Part shown: positions 24,101-36,600 of the stretch, in pieces | Position numbering within the stretch: the stretch's first letter is position 1 | Layout of the letters: each line of letters begins with the position of its first letter | Assembly: GCF_026151205.1 (NCBI RefSeq) | Contig: NC_087080.1 | Coordinates: 381,812 to 445,811 of the forward strand | Length of the DNA stretch: 64,000 bases | Direction of reading: 5' to 3' | From: Bolinopsis microptera | Taxonomy: Eukaryota; Ctenophora; Tentaculata; Lobata; Bolinopsidae | Program-made: the position numbers and the translations under genes | Notes under the pieces: generated by a model | What the model was told of the DNA's origin: nothing | Database searches by the model: none | Seen by the model: the letters and a program-made list of their open reading frames with translations, nothing else

Positions 24101-27100
24101 AAGATGTGCTCTGTTTATAACAGTCAACCTGAAGATGTGCTCTGTTTATGACAGTCAACCTGAAGATGTGCTTTGTTTATAACAGTTACCCTGAAGATGT
24201 GCTCTGTTTATGACAGTCACCCTAAAGATGTGCTCTGTTTATAACAGTCACCCTAAAGATGTGCTCTGTTTATAACAGTCACCCTGAAGATGTACTCTGT
24301 TTATAACAGTCACCCTGAAGATGTGCTCTGTTTATAACAGTCACCCTAAAGATGTGCTCTGTTTATAACAGTCACCCTAAAGATGTGCTCTGTTTATAAC
24401 AGTCACCCTGAAGATGTACTCTGTTTATAACAGTCACCCTGAAGATGTGCTCTGTTTATAACAGTCAACCTGAAGATGTGCTCTGTTTATAACAGTCACC
24501 CTGAAGATGCGCTCTGTTTATAACAGTCACCCTGAAGCTGTGCTCTGTTTATAACAGTCACCCTGAAGATGTGCTCTGTTTATAAAAGTCACCCTGAAGA
24601 TGTGCTCTGTTTATAACAGTCACCCTGAAGATGTGCTCTGTTTATAACAGTAACCCTGAAGATGTGCTCTGTTTATAACAGTCAACCTGAAGATGTGCTC
24701 TGTTTATGACAGTCAACCTGAAGATGTGCTCTGTTTATAACAGTTACCCTGAAGATGTGCTCTGTTTATGACAGTCACCCTGAAGATGTGCTCTGTTTAT
24801 GACAGTCACCCTGAAGATGTGCTCTGTTTATAACAGTCACCTTGAAGATGTGCTCTGTTTATAACAGTCACCCTGAAGATGCGCTCTGTTAATAACAGTC
24901 ACCCTGAAGATGTGCTCTGTTTATAACAGTCACCCTGAAGATGTGCTTTGTTTATAACAGTCATCATGAAGATGCGCTCTGTTTATAACAGTCACCCTGA
25001 AGATGCGCTCTGTTTATAACAGTCACCCTGGAGATGCGCTCTGTTTATAACAGTCACCCTGAAGATGTGCTCTGTTTATAACAGTCACCCTGAAGATGTG
25101 CTCTGTTTATACCAGTCACCCTGAAGATTCGCTCTGTTTATAACAGTCACCCTGAAGCTGTGCTCTGTTTATAACAGTCACCCTGAAGATGTGCTCTGTT
25201 TATAAAAGTCACCCTGAAGATGTGCTCTGTTTATAACAGTCACCCTGAAGATGTGCTCTGTTTATAACAGTCACCCTGAAGATGTGCTCTGTTTATAACA
25301 GTCAACCTGAAGATGTGCTCTGTTTATGACAGTCAACCTGAAGATGTGCTCTGTTTATAACAGTCAACCTGAAGATGTGCTCTGTTTATGACAGTCAACC
25401 TGAAGATGTGCTCTGTTTATAACAGTTACCCTGAAGATGTGCTCTGTTTATGACAGTCACCCTGAAGATGTGCTCTGTTTATGACAGTCACCCTGAAGAT
25501 GTGCTCTGTTTATAACAGTCACCCTGAAGATGTGCTCTGTTTATAACAGTCACCTTGAAGATGTGCTCTGTTTATAACAGTCACCCTGAAGATGCGCTCT
25601 GTTAATAACAGTCACCCTGAAGATGTGCTCTGTTTATAACAGTCACCCTGAAGATGTGCTTTGTTTATAACAGTCATCATGAAGATGCGCTCTGTTTATA
25701 ACAGTCACCCTGGAGATGCGCTCTGTATATAACAGTCACCCTGAAAATGCGCTCTGTTTATAACAGTCACCCTGAAGATGCGCTCTGTTTATAACAGTCA
25801 CCCTGAAGATGCGCTCTGTTTATAACAGTCACCCTGAAGATGCGCTCTGTATATAACAGTCACCCTGAAGATGCGCTCTGTTTATAACAGTCACCCTGAA
25901 GATGCGCTCTGTTTATAACAGTCACCCTGAAGATGTGCTCTGTTTATAACAGTCCCCCTGAAGATGCGCTCTGTTTATAACAGTAACCCTGAAGATGCGC
26001 TCTGTTTATAACAGTAACCCTGAAGATGCGCTATGTTTATAACAGTCACCCTGAAGATGCGCTCTGTTTATAACAGTCACCCTGAAGATGTGCTCTGTTT
26101 ATAACAGTCACCCTGAAGATGCGCTCTGTTTATAACAGTCACCCTGAAGATGTGCTCTGTTTATAACAATCACCCTGAAGATGTACTCTGTTTATAACAG
26201 TCACCCTGAAGTTCTGAAGATGTACTCTGTTTATAACAGTCACCCTGAAGATGTGCTCTGTTTATAACAGTCACCCTGAAGATGCGCTCTGTTTATAACA
26301 GTCACCCTGAAGATGTGCTCTGTTTATAACAGTCACCCTGAAGATGTGCTCTGTTTATAACAGTCACCCTGAAGATGTGCTCTGTTTATAACAGTCACCC
26401 TGAAGATGTGCTCTGTTTATAACAGTCACTCTGAAGATGCGCTCTGTTTATAATATAACAGTCACCCTGAAGATGTGCTCTGTTTATAACAGTCACCCTG
26501 AAGATGTGCTCTGTTTATAACAGTCACCCTGAAAATGTGCTCTGTTTATAACAGTCACCCTGAAGATGTGCTCTGTTTATAACAGTCAACCTGAAGATGT
26601 GCTCTGTTTATGACAGTCAACCTGAAGATGTGCTTTGTTTATAACAGTTACCCTGAAGATGTGCTCTGTTTATGACAGTCACCCTAAAGATGTGCTCTGT
26701 TTATAACAGTCACCCTAAAGATGTGCTCTGTTTATAACAGTCACCCTGAAGATGTACTCTGTTTATAACAGTCACCCTGAAGATGTGCTCTGTTTATAAC
26801 AGTCAACCTGAAGATGTGCTCTGTTTATAACAGTCACCCTGAAGATGCGCTCTGTTTATAACAGTCACCCTGAAGCTGTGCTCTGTTTATAACAGTCACC
26901 CTGAAGATGTGCTCTGTTTATAAAAGTCACCCTGAAGATGTGCTCTGTTTATAACAGTCACCCTGAAGATGTGCTCTGTTTATAACAGTAACCCTGAAGA
27001 TGTGCTCTGTTTATAACAGTCAACCTGAAGATGAGCTCTGTTTATGACAGTCAACCTGAAGATGTGCTCTGTTTATAACAGTTACCCTGAAGATGTGCTC

Positions 27101-30100
27101 TGTTTATGACAGTCACCCTGAAGATGTGCTCTGTTTATGACAGTCACCCTGAAGATGTGCTCTGTTTATAACAGTCACCCTGAAGATGTGCTCTGTTTAT
27201 AACAGTCACCTTGAAGATGTGCTCTGTTTATAACAATCACCCTGAAGATGTACTCTGTTTATAACAGTCACCCTGAAGCTCTGAAGATGTACTCTGTTTA
27301 TAACAGTCACCCTGAAGATGTGTTCTGTTTATAACAGTCACCCTGAAGATGCGCTCTGTTTATAACAGTCACCCTGAAGATGTGCTCTGTTTATAACAGT
27401 CACCCTGAAGATGTGCTCTGTTTATAACAGTCACCCTGAAGATGTGCTCTGTTTATAACAGTCACCCTGAAGATGTGCTCTGTTTATAACAGTCACTCTG
27501 AAGATGCGCTCTGTTTATAATATAACAGTCACCCTGAAGATGTGCTCTGTTTATGACAGTCACCCTGAAGATGCGCTCTGTTTATAACAGTCACCCTGAA
27601 GATGCGCTCTGTTTATAACAGTCACCCTGAAGATGTGCTCTGTTTATAACAGTCCCCCTGAAGATGCGCTCTGTTTATAACAGTAACCCTGAAGATGCGC
27701 TCTGTTTATAACAGTAACCCTGAAGATGCGCTATGTTTATAACAGTCACCCTGAAGATGCGCTCTGTTTATAACAGTCACCCTGAAGATGTGCTCTGTTT
27801 ATAACAGTCACCCTGAAGATGCGCTCTGTTTATAACAGTCACCCTGAAGATGTGCTCTGTTTATAACAATCACCCTGAAGATGTACTCTGTTTATAACAG
27901 TCACCCTGAAGCTCTGAAGATGTACTCTGTTTATAACAGTCACCCTGAAGATGTGTTCTGTTTATAACAGTCACCCTGAAGATGCGCTCTGTTTATAACA
28001 GTCACCCTGAAGATGTGCTCTGTTTATAACAGTCACCCTGAAGATGTGCTCTGTTTATAACAGTCACCCTGAAGATGTGCTCTGTTTATAACAGTCACCC
28101 TGAAGATGTGATCTGTTTATAACAGTCACTCTGAAGATGCGCTCTGTTTATAATATAACAGTCACCCTGAAGATGTGCTCTGTTTATGACAGTCACCCTG
28201 AAGATGCGCTCTGTTTATAACAGTCACCCTGAAGATGTGCTCTGTTTATAATAATCACCCTGAAGATGTGCTCTGTTTATAACAGTCACCCTGAAGATGT
28301 GCTCTGTTTATAACAGTCATCCTGAAGATGTGCTCTGTTTATAACAGTCACCCTGAAGATGCGCTCTGTTTATAACAGTCACCCTGAAGATGTGCTCTGT
28401 TTATAACAGTCACCCTGAAGATGCGCTCTGTTTATAACAGTCACCCTGAAGATGCGCTCTGTTTATAACAGTCACCCTGAAGATGTGCTCTGTTTATAAC
28501 AGTCACCCTGAAGATGTGCTCTGTTTATAACAGTCACCCTGAAAATGTGCTCTGTTTATAACAGTCACCCTGAAGATGTGCTCTGTTTATAACAGTCAAC
28601 CTGAAGATGTGCTCTGTTTATGACAGTCAACCTGAAGATGTGCTTTGTTTATAACAGTTACCCTGAAGATGTGCTCTGTTTATGACAGTCACCCTAAAGA
28701 TGTGCTCTGTTTATAACAGTCACCCTAAAGATGTGCTCTGTTTATAACAGTCACCCTGAAGATGTACTCTGTTTATAACAGTCACCCTGAAGATGTGCTC
28801 TGTTTATAACAGTCACCCTAAAGATGTGCTCTGTTTATAACAGTCACCCTAAAGATGTGCTCTGTTTATAACAGTCACCCTGAAGATGTACTCTGTTTAT
28901 AACAGTCACCCTGAAGATGTGCTCTGTTTATAACAGTCAACCTGAAGATGTGCTCTGTTTATAACAGTCACCCTGAAGATGCGCTCTGTTTATAACAGTC
29001 ACCCTGAAGCTGTGCTCTGTTTATAACAGTCACCCTGAAGATGTGCTCTGTTTATAAAAGTCACCCTGAAGATGTGCTCTGTTTATAACAGTCACCCTGA
29101 AGATGTGCTCTGTTTATAACAGTAACCCTGAAGATGTGCTCTGTTTATAACAGTCAACCTGAAGATGTGCTCTGTTTATGACAGTCAACCTGAAGATGTG
29201 CTCTGTTTATAACAGTTACCCTGAAGATGTGCTCTGTTTATGACAGTCACCCTGAAGATGTGCTCTGTTTATGACAGTCACCCTGAAGATGTGCTCTGTT
29301 TATAACAGTCACCTTGAAGATGTGCTCTGTTTATAACAGTCACCCTGAAGATGCGCTCTGTTAATAACAGTCACCCTGAAGATGTGCTCTGTTTATAACA
29401 GTCACCCTGAAGATGTGCTTTGTTTATAACAGTCATCATGAAGATGCGCTCTGTTTATAACAGTCACCCTGAAGATGCGCTCTGTTTATAACAGTCACCC
29501 TGGAGATGCGCTCTGTTTATAACAGTCACCCTGAAGATGTGCTCTGTTTATAACAGTCACCCTGAAGATGTGCTCTGTTTATACCAGTCACCCTGAAGAT
29601 TCGCTCTGTTTATAACAGTCACCCTGAAGCTGTGCTCTGTTTATAACAGTCACCCTGAAGATGTGCTCTGTTTATAAAAGTCACCCTGAAGATGTGCTCT
29701 GTTTATAACAGTCACCCTGAAGATGTGCTCTGTTTATAACAGTCACCCTGAAGATGTGCTCTGTTTATAACAGTCAACCTGAAGATGTGCTCTGTTTATG
29801 ACAGTCAACCTGAAGATGTGCTCTGTTTATAACAGTCAACCTGAAGATGTGCTCTGTTTATGACAGTCAACCTGAAGATGTGCTCTGTTTATAACAGTTA
29901 CCCTGAAGATGTGCTCTGTTTATGACAGTCACCCTGAAGATGTGCTCTGTTTATGACAGTCACCCTGAAGATGTGCTCTGTTTATAACAGTCACCCTGAA
30001 GATGTGCTCTGTTTATAACAGTCACCTTGAAGATGTGCTCTGTTTATAACAGTCACCCTGAAGATGCGCTCTGTTAATAACAGTCACCCTGAAGATGTGC

Positions 30101-33100
30101 TCTGTTTATAACAGTCACCCTGAAGATGTGCTTTGTTTATAACAGTCATCATGAAGATGCGCTCTGTTTATAACAGTCACCCTGGAGATGCGCTCTGTAT
30201 ATAACAGTCACCCTGAAAATGCGCTCTGTTTATAACAGTCACCCTGAAGATGCGCTCTGTTTATAACAGTCACCCTGAAGATGCGCTCTGTTTATAACAG
30301 TCACCCTGAAGATGCGCTCTGTATATAACAGTCACCCTGAAGATGCGCTCTGTTTATAACAGTCACCCTGAAGATGCGCTCTGTTTATAACAGTCACCCT
30401 GAAGATGTGCTCTGTTTATAACAGTCCCCCTGAAGATGCGCTCTGTTTATAACAGTAACCCTGAAGATGCGCTCTGTTTATAACAGTAACCCTGAAGATG
30501 CGCTATGTTTATAACAGTCACCCTGAAGATGCGCTCTGTTTATAACAGTCACCCTGAAGATGTGCTCTGTTTATAACAGTCACCCTGAAGATGCGCTCTG
30601 TTTATAACAGTCACCCTGAAGATGTGCTCTGTTTATAACAATCACCCTGAAGATGTACTCTGTTTATAACAGTCACCCTGAAGTTCTGAAGATGTACTCT
30701 GTTTATAACAGTCACCCTGAAGATGTGCTCTGTTTATAACAGTCACCCTGAAGATGCGCTCTGTTTATAACAGTCACCCTGAAGATGTGCTCTGTTTATA
30801 ACAGTCACCCTGAAGATGTGCTCTGTTTATAACAGTCACCCTGAAGATGTGCTCTGTTTATAACAGTCACCCTGAAGATGTGCTCTGTTTATAACAGTCA
30901 CTCTGAAGATGCGCTCTGTTTATAATATAACAGTCACCCTGAAGATGTGCTCTGTTTATGACAGTCAACCTGAAGATGTGCTTTGTTTATAACAGTTACC
31001 CTGAAGATGTGCTCTGTTTATGACAGTCACCCTAAAGATGTGCTCTGTTTATAACAGTCACCCTAAAGATGTGCTCTGTTTATAACAGTCACCCTGAAGA
31101 TGTACTCTGTTTATAACAGTCACCCTGAAGATGTGCTCTGTTTATAACAGTCACCCTAAAGATGTGCTCTGTTTATAACAGTCACCCTAAAGATGTGCTC
31201 TGTTTATAACAGTCACCCTGAAGATGTACTCTGTTTATAACAGTCACCCTGAAGATGTGCTCTGTTTATAACAGTCAACCTGAAGATGTGCTCTGTTTAT
31301 AACAGTCACCCTGAAGATGCGCTCTGTTTATAACAGTCACCCTGAAGCTGTGCTCTGTTTATAACAGTCACCCTGAAGTTCTGAAGATGTACTCTGTTTA
31401 TAACAGTCACCCTGAAGATGTGCTCTGTTTATAACAGTCACCCTGAAGATGCGCTCTGTTTATAACAGTCACCCTGAAGATGTGCTCTGTTTATAACAGT
31501 CACCCTGAAGATGTGCTCTGTTTATAACAGTCACCCTGAAGATGTGCTCTGTTTATAACAGTCACCCTGAAGATGTGCTCTGTTTATAACAGTCACTCTG
31601 AAGATGCGCTCTGTTTATAATATAACAGTCACCCTGAAGATGTGCTCTGTTTATGACAGTCAACCTGAAGATGTGCTTTGTTTATAACAGTTACCCTGAA
31701 GATGTGCTCTGTTTATGACAGTCACCCTAAAGATGTGCTCTGTTTATAACAGTCACCCTAAAGATGTGCTCTGTTTATAACAGTCACCCTGAAGATGTAC
31801 TCTGTTTATAACAGTCACCCTGAAGATGTGCTCTGTTTATAACAGTCACCCTAAAGATGTGCTCTGTTTATAACAGTCACCCTAAAGATGTGCTCTGTTT
31901 ATAACAGTCACCCTGAAGATGTACTCTGTTTATAACAGTCACCCTGAAGATGTGCTCTGTTTATAACAGTCAACCTGAAGATGTGCTCTGTTTATAACAG
32001 TCACCCTGAAGATGCGCTCTGTTTATAACAGTCACCCTGAAGCTGTGCTCTGTTTATAACAGTCACCCTGAAGATGTGCTCTGTTTATAAAAGTCACCCT
32101 GAAGATGTGCTCTGTTTATAACAGTCACCCTGAAGATGTGCTCTGTTTATAACAGTAACCCTGAAGATGTGCTCTGTTTATAACAGTCAACCTGAAGATG
32201 TGCTCTGTTTATGACAGTCAACCTGAAGATGTGCTCTGTTTATAACAGTTACCCTGAAGATGTGCTCTGTTTATGACAGTCACCCTGAAGATGTGCTCTG
32301 TTTATGACAGTCACCCTGAAGATGTGCTCTGTTTATAACAGTCACCTTGAAGATGTGCTCTGTTTATAACAGTCACCCTGAAGATGCGCTCTGTTAATAA
32401 CAGTCACCCTGAAGATGTGCTCTGTTTATAACAGTCACCCTGAAGATGTGCTTTGTTTATAACAGTCATCATGAAGATGCGCTCTGTTTATAACAGTCAC
32501 CCTGAAGATGCGCTCTGTTTATAACAGTCACCCTGGAGATGCGCTCTGTTTATAACAGTCACCCTGAAGATGTGCTCTGTTTATAACAGTCACCCTGAAG
32601 ATGTGCTCTGTTTATACCAGTCACCCTGAAGATTCGCTCTGTTTATAACAGTCACCCTGAAGCTGTGCTCTGTTTATAACAGTCACCCTGAAGATGTGCT
32701 CTGTTTATAAAAGTCACCCTGAAGATGTGCTCTGTTTATAACAGTCACCCTGAAGATGTGCTCTGTTTATAACAGTCACCCTGAAGATGTGCTCTGTTTA
32801 TAACAGTCAACCTGAAGATGTGCTCTGTTTATGACAGTCAACCTGAAGATGTGCTCTGTTTATAACAGTCAACCTGAAGATGTGCTCTGTTTATGACAGT
32901 CAACCTGAAGATGTGCTCTGTTTATAACAGTTACCCTGAAGATGTGCTCTGTTTATGACAGTCACCCTGAAGATGTGCTCTGTTTATGACAGTCACCCTG
33001 AAGATGTGCTCTGTTTATAACAGTCACCCTGAAGATGTGCTCTGTTTATAACAGTCACCTTGAAGATGTGCTCTGTTTATAACAGTCACCCTGAAGATTC

Positions 33101-34284
33101 GCTCTGTTAATAACAGTCACCCTGAAGATGTGCTCTGTTTATAACAGTCACCCTGAAGATGTGCTTTGTTTATAACAGTCATCATGAAGATGCGCTCTGT
33201 TTATAACAGTCACCCTGGAGATGCGCTCTGTATATAACAGTCACCCTGAAAATGCGCTCTGTTTATAACAGTCACCCTGAAGATGCGCTCTGTTTATAAC
33301 AGTCACCCTGAAGATGCGCTCTGTTTATAACAGTCACCCTGAAGATGCGCTCTGTATATAACAGTCACCCTGAAGATGCGCTCTGTTTATAACAGTCACC
33401 CTGAAGATGCGCTCTGTTTATAACAGTCACCCTGAAGATGTGCTCTGTTTATAACAGTCCCCCTGAAGATGCGCTCTGTTTATAACAGTAACCCTGAAGA
33501 TGCGCTCTGTTTATAACAGTAACCCTGAAGATGCGCTATGTTTATAACAGTCACCCTGAAGATGCGCTCTGTTTATAACAGTCACCCTGAAGATGTGCTC
33601 TGTTTATAACAGTCACCCTGAAGATGCGCTCTGTTTATAACAGTCACCCTGAAGATGTGCTCTGTTTATAACAATCACCCTGAAGATGTACTCTGTTTAT
33701 AACAGTCACCCTGAAGCTCTGAAGATGTACTCTGTTTATAACAGTCACCCTGAAGATGTGCTCTGTTTATAACAGTCACCCTGAAGATGCGCTCTGTTTA
33801 TAACAGTCACCCTGAAGATGTGCTCTGTTTATAACAGTCACCCTGAAGATGTGCTCTGTTTATAACAGTCACCCTGAAGATGTGCTCTGTTTATAACAGT
33901 CACCCTGAAGATGTGCTCTGTTTATAACAGTCACTCTGAAGATGCGCTCTGTTTATAATATAACAGTCACCCTGAAGATGTGCTCTGTTTATGACAGTCA
34001 CCCTGAAGATGCGCTCTGTTTATAACAGTCACCCTGAAGATGTGCTCTGTTTATAATAATCACCCTGAAGATGTGCTCTATTTATAACAGTCACCCTGAA
34101 GATGCGCTCTGTTTATAACAGTCATCCTGAAGATGTGCTCTGTTTATAACAGTCACCCTGAAGATGCGCTCTGTTTATAACAGTCACCCTGAAGATGTGC
34201 TCTGTTTATAACAGTCACCCTGAAGATGCGCTCTGTTTATAACAGTCACCCTGAAGATGCGCTCTGTTTATAACAGTCAACCTG
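21144..34284. repeat. 31-bp satellite, about 424 copies, 13.1 kb
   Basis: The unit reads TTTATAACAGTCACCC then TGAAGATGTGCTCTG. Marker variants reveal higher-order structure. A 9-bp-expanded unit containing GAAG(C/T)TCTGAAG occurs at 22801, 23434 and 26206, and again at 27273, 27906 and 30678, a constant offset of 4,472 bp. A CTTTGTTTAT marker gives the same offset (22161 and 26633; 24171 and 28643). A third partial block follows (31676 and 33711 reproduce the 2,035-bp spacing). The period is not a multiple of 3 and no frame stays open. Confidence 0.97.
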
Positions 34285-34751
34285 ACTACTGCTTCCCTAT
34301 TTACGCTGTTGATTTGTCCGATAATGAGCTATTTTACTTGTTTCTCTATAAGAGTTAGCTCGTTACCTGGGTTACGGTGGATACCCGGCTAGTTTCTCGT
34401 TACTTCTAGTCTCAGTTATAAACTACTAGTAAATACTGTCTAGTTACTACACTGCTACACTGCTCTTTTATTGCTACTTTATTTGAAAGCCGGTAAATTG
34501 GTTTGATCCCTGTTGGTCTCTGTAAGCAGTGTCAATTGCTCCTTCATAAATACTACTGTTGTGTCACTGTGTTCTGTATTTACAAGGATTCTAGTTTAAA
34601 CAACTAAACCCACACAACTTTTTGAACTCATACTTTTAGTAGAGTGTGTAGTTTATCCGACTTAATCTCATCTTCGCAAAGGAGATGATTGTTAAAGAGG
34701 TTATACCAGCGGAGAGATGACTTATTTCCTGAATTACCGAGTTATTATTTG
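34285..34751. other. Unique flank of the 31-bp satellite
   Basis: No gene is recognised. Short open frames only. Confidence 0.4.
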
Positions 34752-34916
34752 TAGTGTAGTGTAGTGTAGTGTAGTGTAGTGTAGTGTAGTGTAGTGTAGT
34801 GTAGTGTAGTGTAGTGTAGTGTAGTGTAGTGTAGTGTAGTGTAGTGTAGTGTAGTGTAGTGTAGTGTAGTGTAGTGTAGTGTAGTGTAGTGTAGTGTAGT
34901 GTAGTGTAGTGTAGTG
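34752..34916. repeat. (GTAGT)n microsatellite, first locus
   Basis: About 33 copies of a pentamer that reads TAGTG in another register. The same pentamer in the same strand orientation recurs at 38633-38807, on the other side of the LINE at 35347-37763. Confidence 0.97.
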
Positions 34917-35346
34917 TCATTCGTCTCACCATTTAACGTGTCTACCTAAAACTAGTTAAAACTAATACTCTCTTATAACTTAATTAGACAGGTTTTCACT
35001 AAATACAGTTTTACTATTCTGCAATGTTTGTGTGTTATGTGGACAGCGTGTCACTGTGTGTGTGTGTGTTTTGTCTATCTTCATTTATTTCTTTATTTAA
35101 CTTCTACCATTTCATGAACACAGTCTACAGCTAATATATAACAGTAGTATAAGTGACCACTAGTAACCACTAGTACTGTTAATATATAACAGTAGTATTT
35201 ATGAAGGAGCAAGTAGTGACTTTTAGTGACTCGTATAAGTGACCTCTAGTTTTAAGTTTTCATAATAATTATATAAACAAAAGCTCTAAGAAACAGATAG
35301 TAAACAAAGTAAACATTTCTGTCCCCTAATCTTTCTCAAACAAAAG
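34917..35346. other. LINE 3' flank, AT-rich
   Basis: This holds a short GT run near 35055-35070 and a duplicated AATATATAACAGTAGTAT (about 35132 and 35180). Part of it may be the 3' untranslated region of the minus-strand LINE, but no tail or target duplication could be placed. Confidence 0.4.
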
Positions 35347-36600
35347 TCATGCAATTTGCATACTTCTCCATTTAACTCTATTCTGAGCGATTAAAGTTAA
35401 ATTGTTTAAATCACATAAATTATTTAACGATAATTTTCGAACACTAAGGTCGTGTAGGATCAGTGAGAAAAGGTTTGACTGCGGTCTTCCACGCCGCCCT
35501 TGAAGCTGTAAGGTGTTAACAGCAAAAACAAGCGACGAATAGGCTGGACCATCTGTAGGCCCACGCAGTACATGTCCGAGCATCCTCCACCGACTACGAG
35601 CCACTTTAGCTGACAATGGTTCGCTATTGCAGCGTTTATACAAGTTCTTGTTGGAAATGATGTGAGGGTATTTGTAATTCAAAATTGATCGCAGATGACG
35701 TCTGTGAGCAATATCTAGTTTTTCCAATACTGATTTAGGGGCAGCCCAGCAAGATGAATTGTACATTAAAACGGATACTACCAGAGCCTCATACAACAGA
35801 AGCCTCTTGCTCAGAGGGATCTTATGGTTCCAAGCTTTCTTGTATTTGTTAAACGCGGCATATCCCAGACATATCCTTCTAGAGATGTCCTCCTTACTAC
35901 AAAGCATGGAGCCAAGCGTGATACTCTTTCTCCAGAGCTCGTTCCCTGCAATTGGCTTACCCTGATCGTCTTTAGCTCCCTTTTCAGCTAAGTACACATG
36001 AGTGAAATCAGTTTTGTCTTCGTTAACGAAGAGATTCCAATCTTTAAGGACTTCTGTTGCAATAGGCAACAGCTCCCTCAAATTGTCCTCATCTTCATCA
36101 TTGAAGTCGATATCATCAGCATACTCACTGTCAAGTGGAAGACCGATATCGGTGATAGGTGGGTTAGGCCTATTCATTGCAGTTTCAAGCCTGTTACGGA
36201 GGTCACGCAAGGCACCCGCTAAGACAAGTGTGAACAAACATCCAGACAGACAGTCACCTTGGAATGCACCGAGAAAACTCTGGAATTCAGCAGACAGTGT
36301 ACCGTTGATATTGACTTTGAGCTTGGTGTTGGAAAGCAAAAGTCTTACCAAACGGACTTCGTCATCATCACAGCCACACTCAACAAGAAGATCGAGGATG
36401 GTAGATCGTCGTATAGTGTCAAAGGCACTAGACATATCGATCCCCATACGATGGTATTCCCACCTCTTCCTCTGGACAACTGATAACATCACACGCTGGC
36501 ACCATACAATGTCAGCACATGATCTACCCTGCTTGTAAGCACATTGCCATGGACCAGTGAAGGCATTGACTTTATTCTCAATTCTCTTCAAGGTTGCCAT
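35347..36600 (-). CDS. LINE reverse transcriptase domain, N-terminally truncated (417 aa)
   Basis: RT motifs are visible: DMSSAFD (motif A, residues 55-61), FQGDCLSG (motif B, about 114-120) and EYADD (motif C, 159-163) with both catalytic aspartates. A C-terminal region with SRWRMLGHVLRG and QGRRGRPQ is typical of many animal LINEs. The frame opens in the middle of the fingers region (LKRIENKVNAF), so the first RT motifs are missing. With no stops over 417 codons the insertion is fairly young, but this copy should not make a normal EN-RT polyprotein. Confidence 0.8.
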   Translation of the reverse strand: MATLKRIENKVNAFTGPWQCAYKQGRSCADIVWCQRVMLSVVQRKRWEYHRMGIDMSSAFDTIRRSTILDLLVECGCDDDEVRLVRLLLSNTKLKVNINGTLSAEFQSFLGAFQGDCLSGCLFTLVLAGALRDLRNRLETAMNRPNPPITDIGLPLDSEYADDIDFNDEDEDNLRELLPIATEVLKDWNLFVNEDKTDFTHVYLAEKGAKDDQGKPIAGNELWRKSITLGSMLCSKEDISRRICLGYAAFNKYKKAWNHKIPLSKRLLLYEALVVSVLMYNSSCWAAPKSVLEKLDIAHRRHLRSILNYKYPHIISNKNLYKRCNSEPLSAKVARSRWRMLGHVLRGPTDGPAYSSLVFAVNTLQLQGRRGRPQSNLFSLILHDLSVRKLSLNNLCDLNNLTLIAQNRVKWRSMQIA

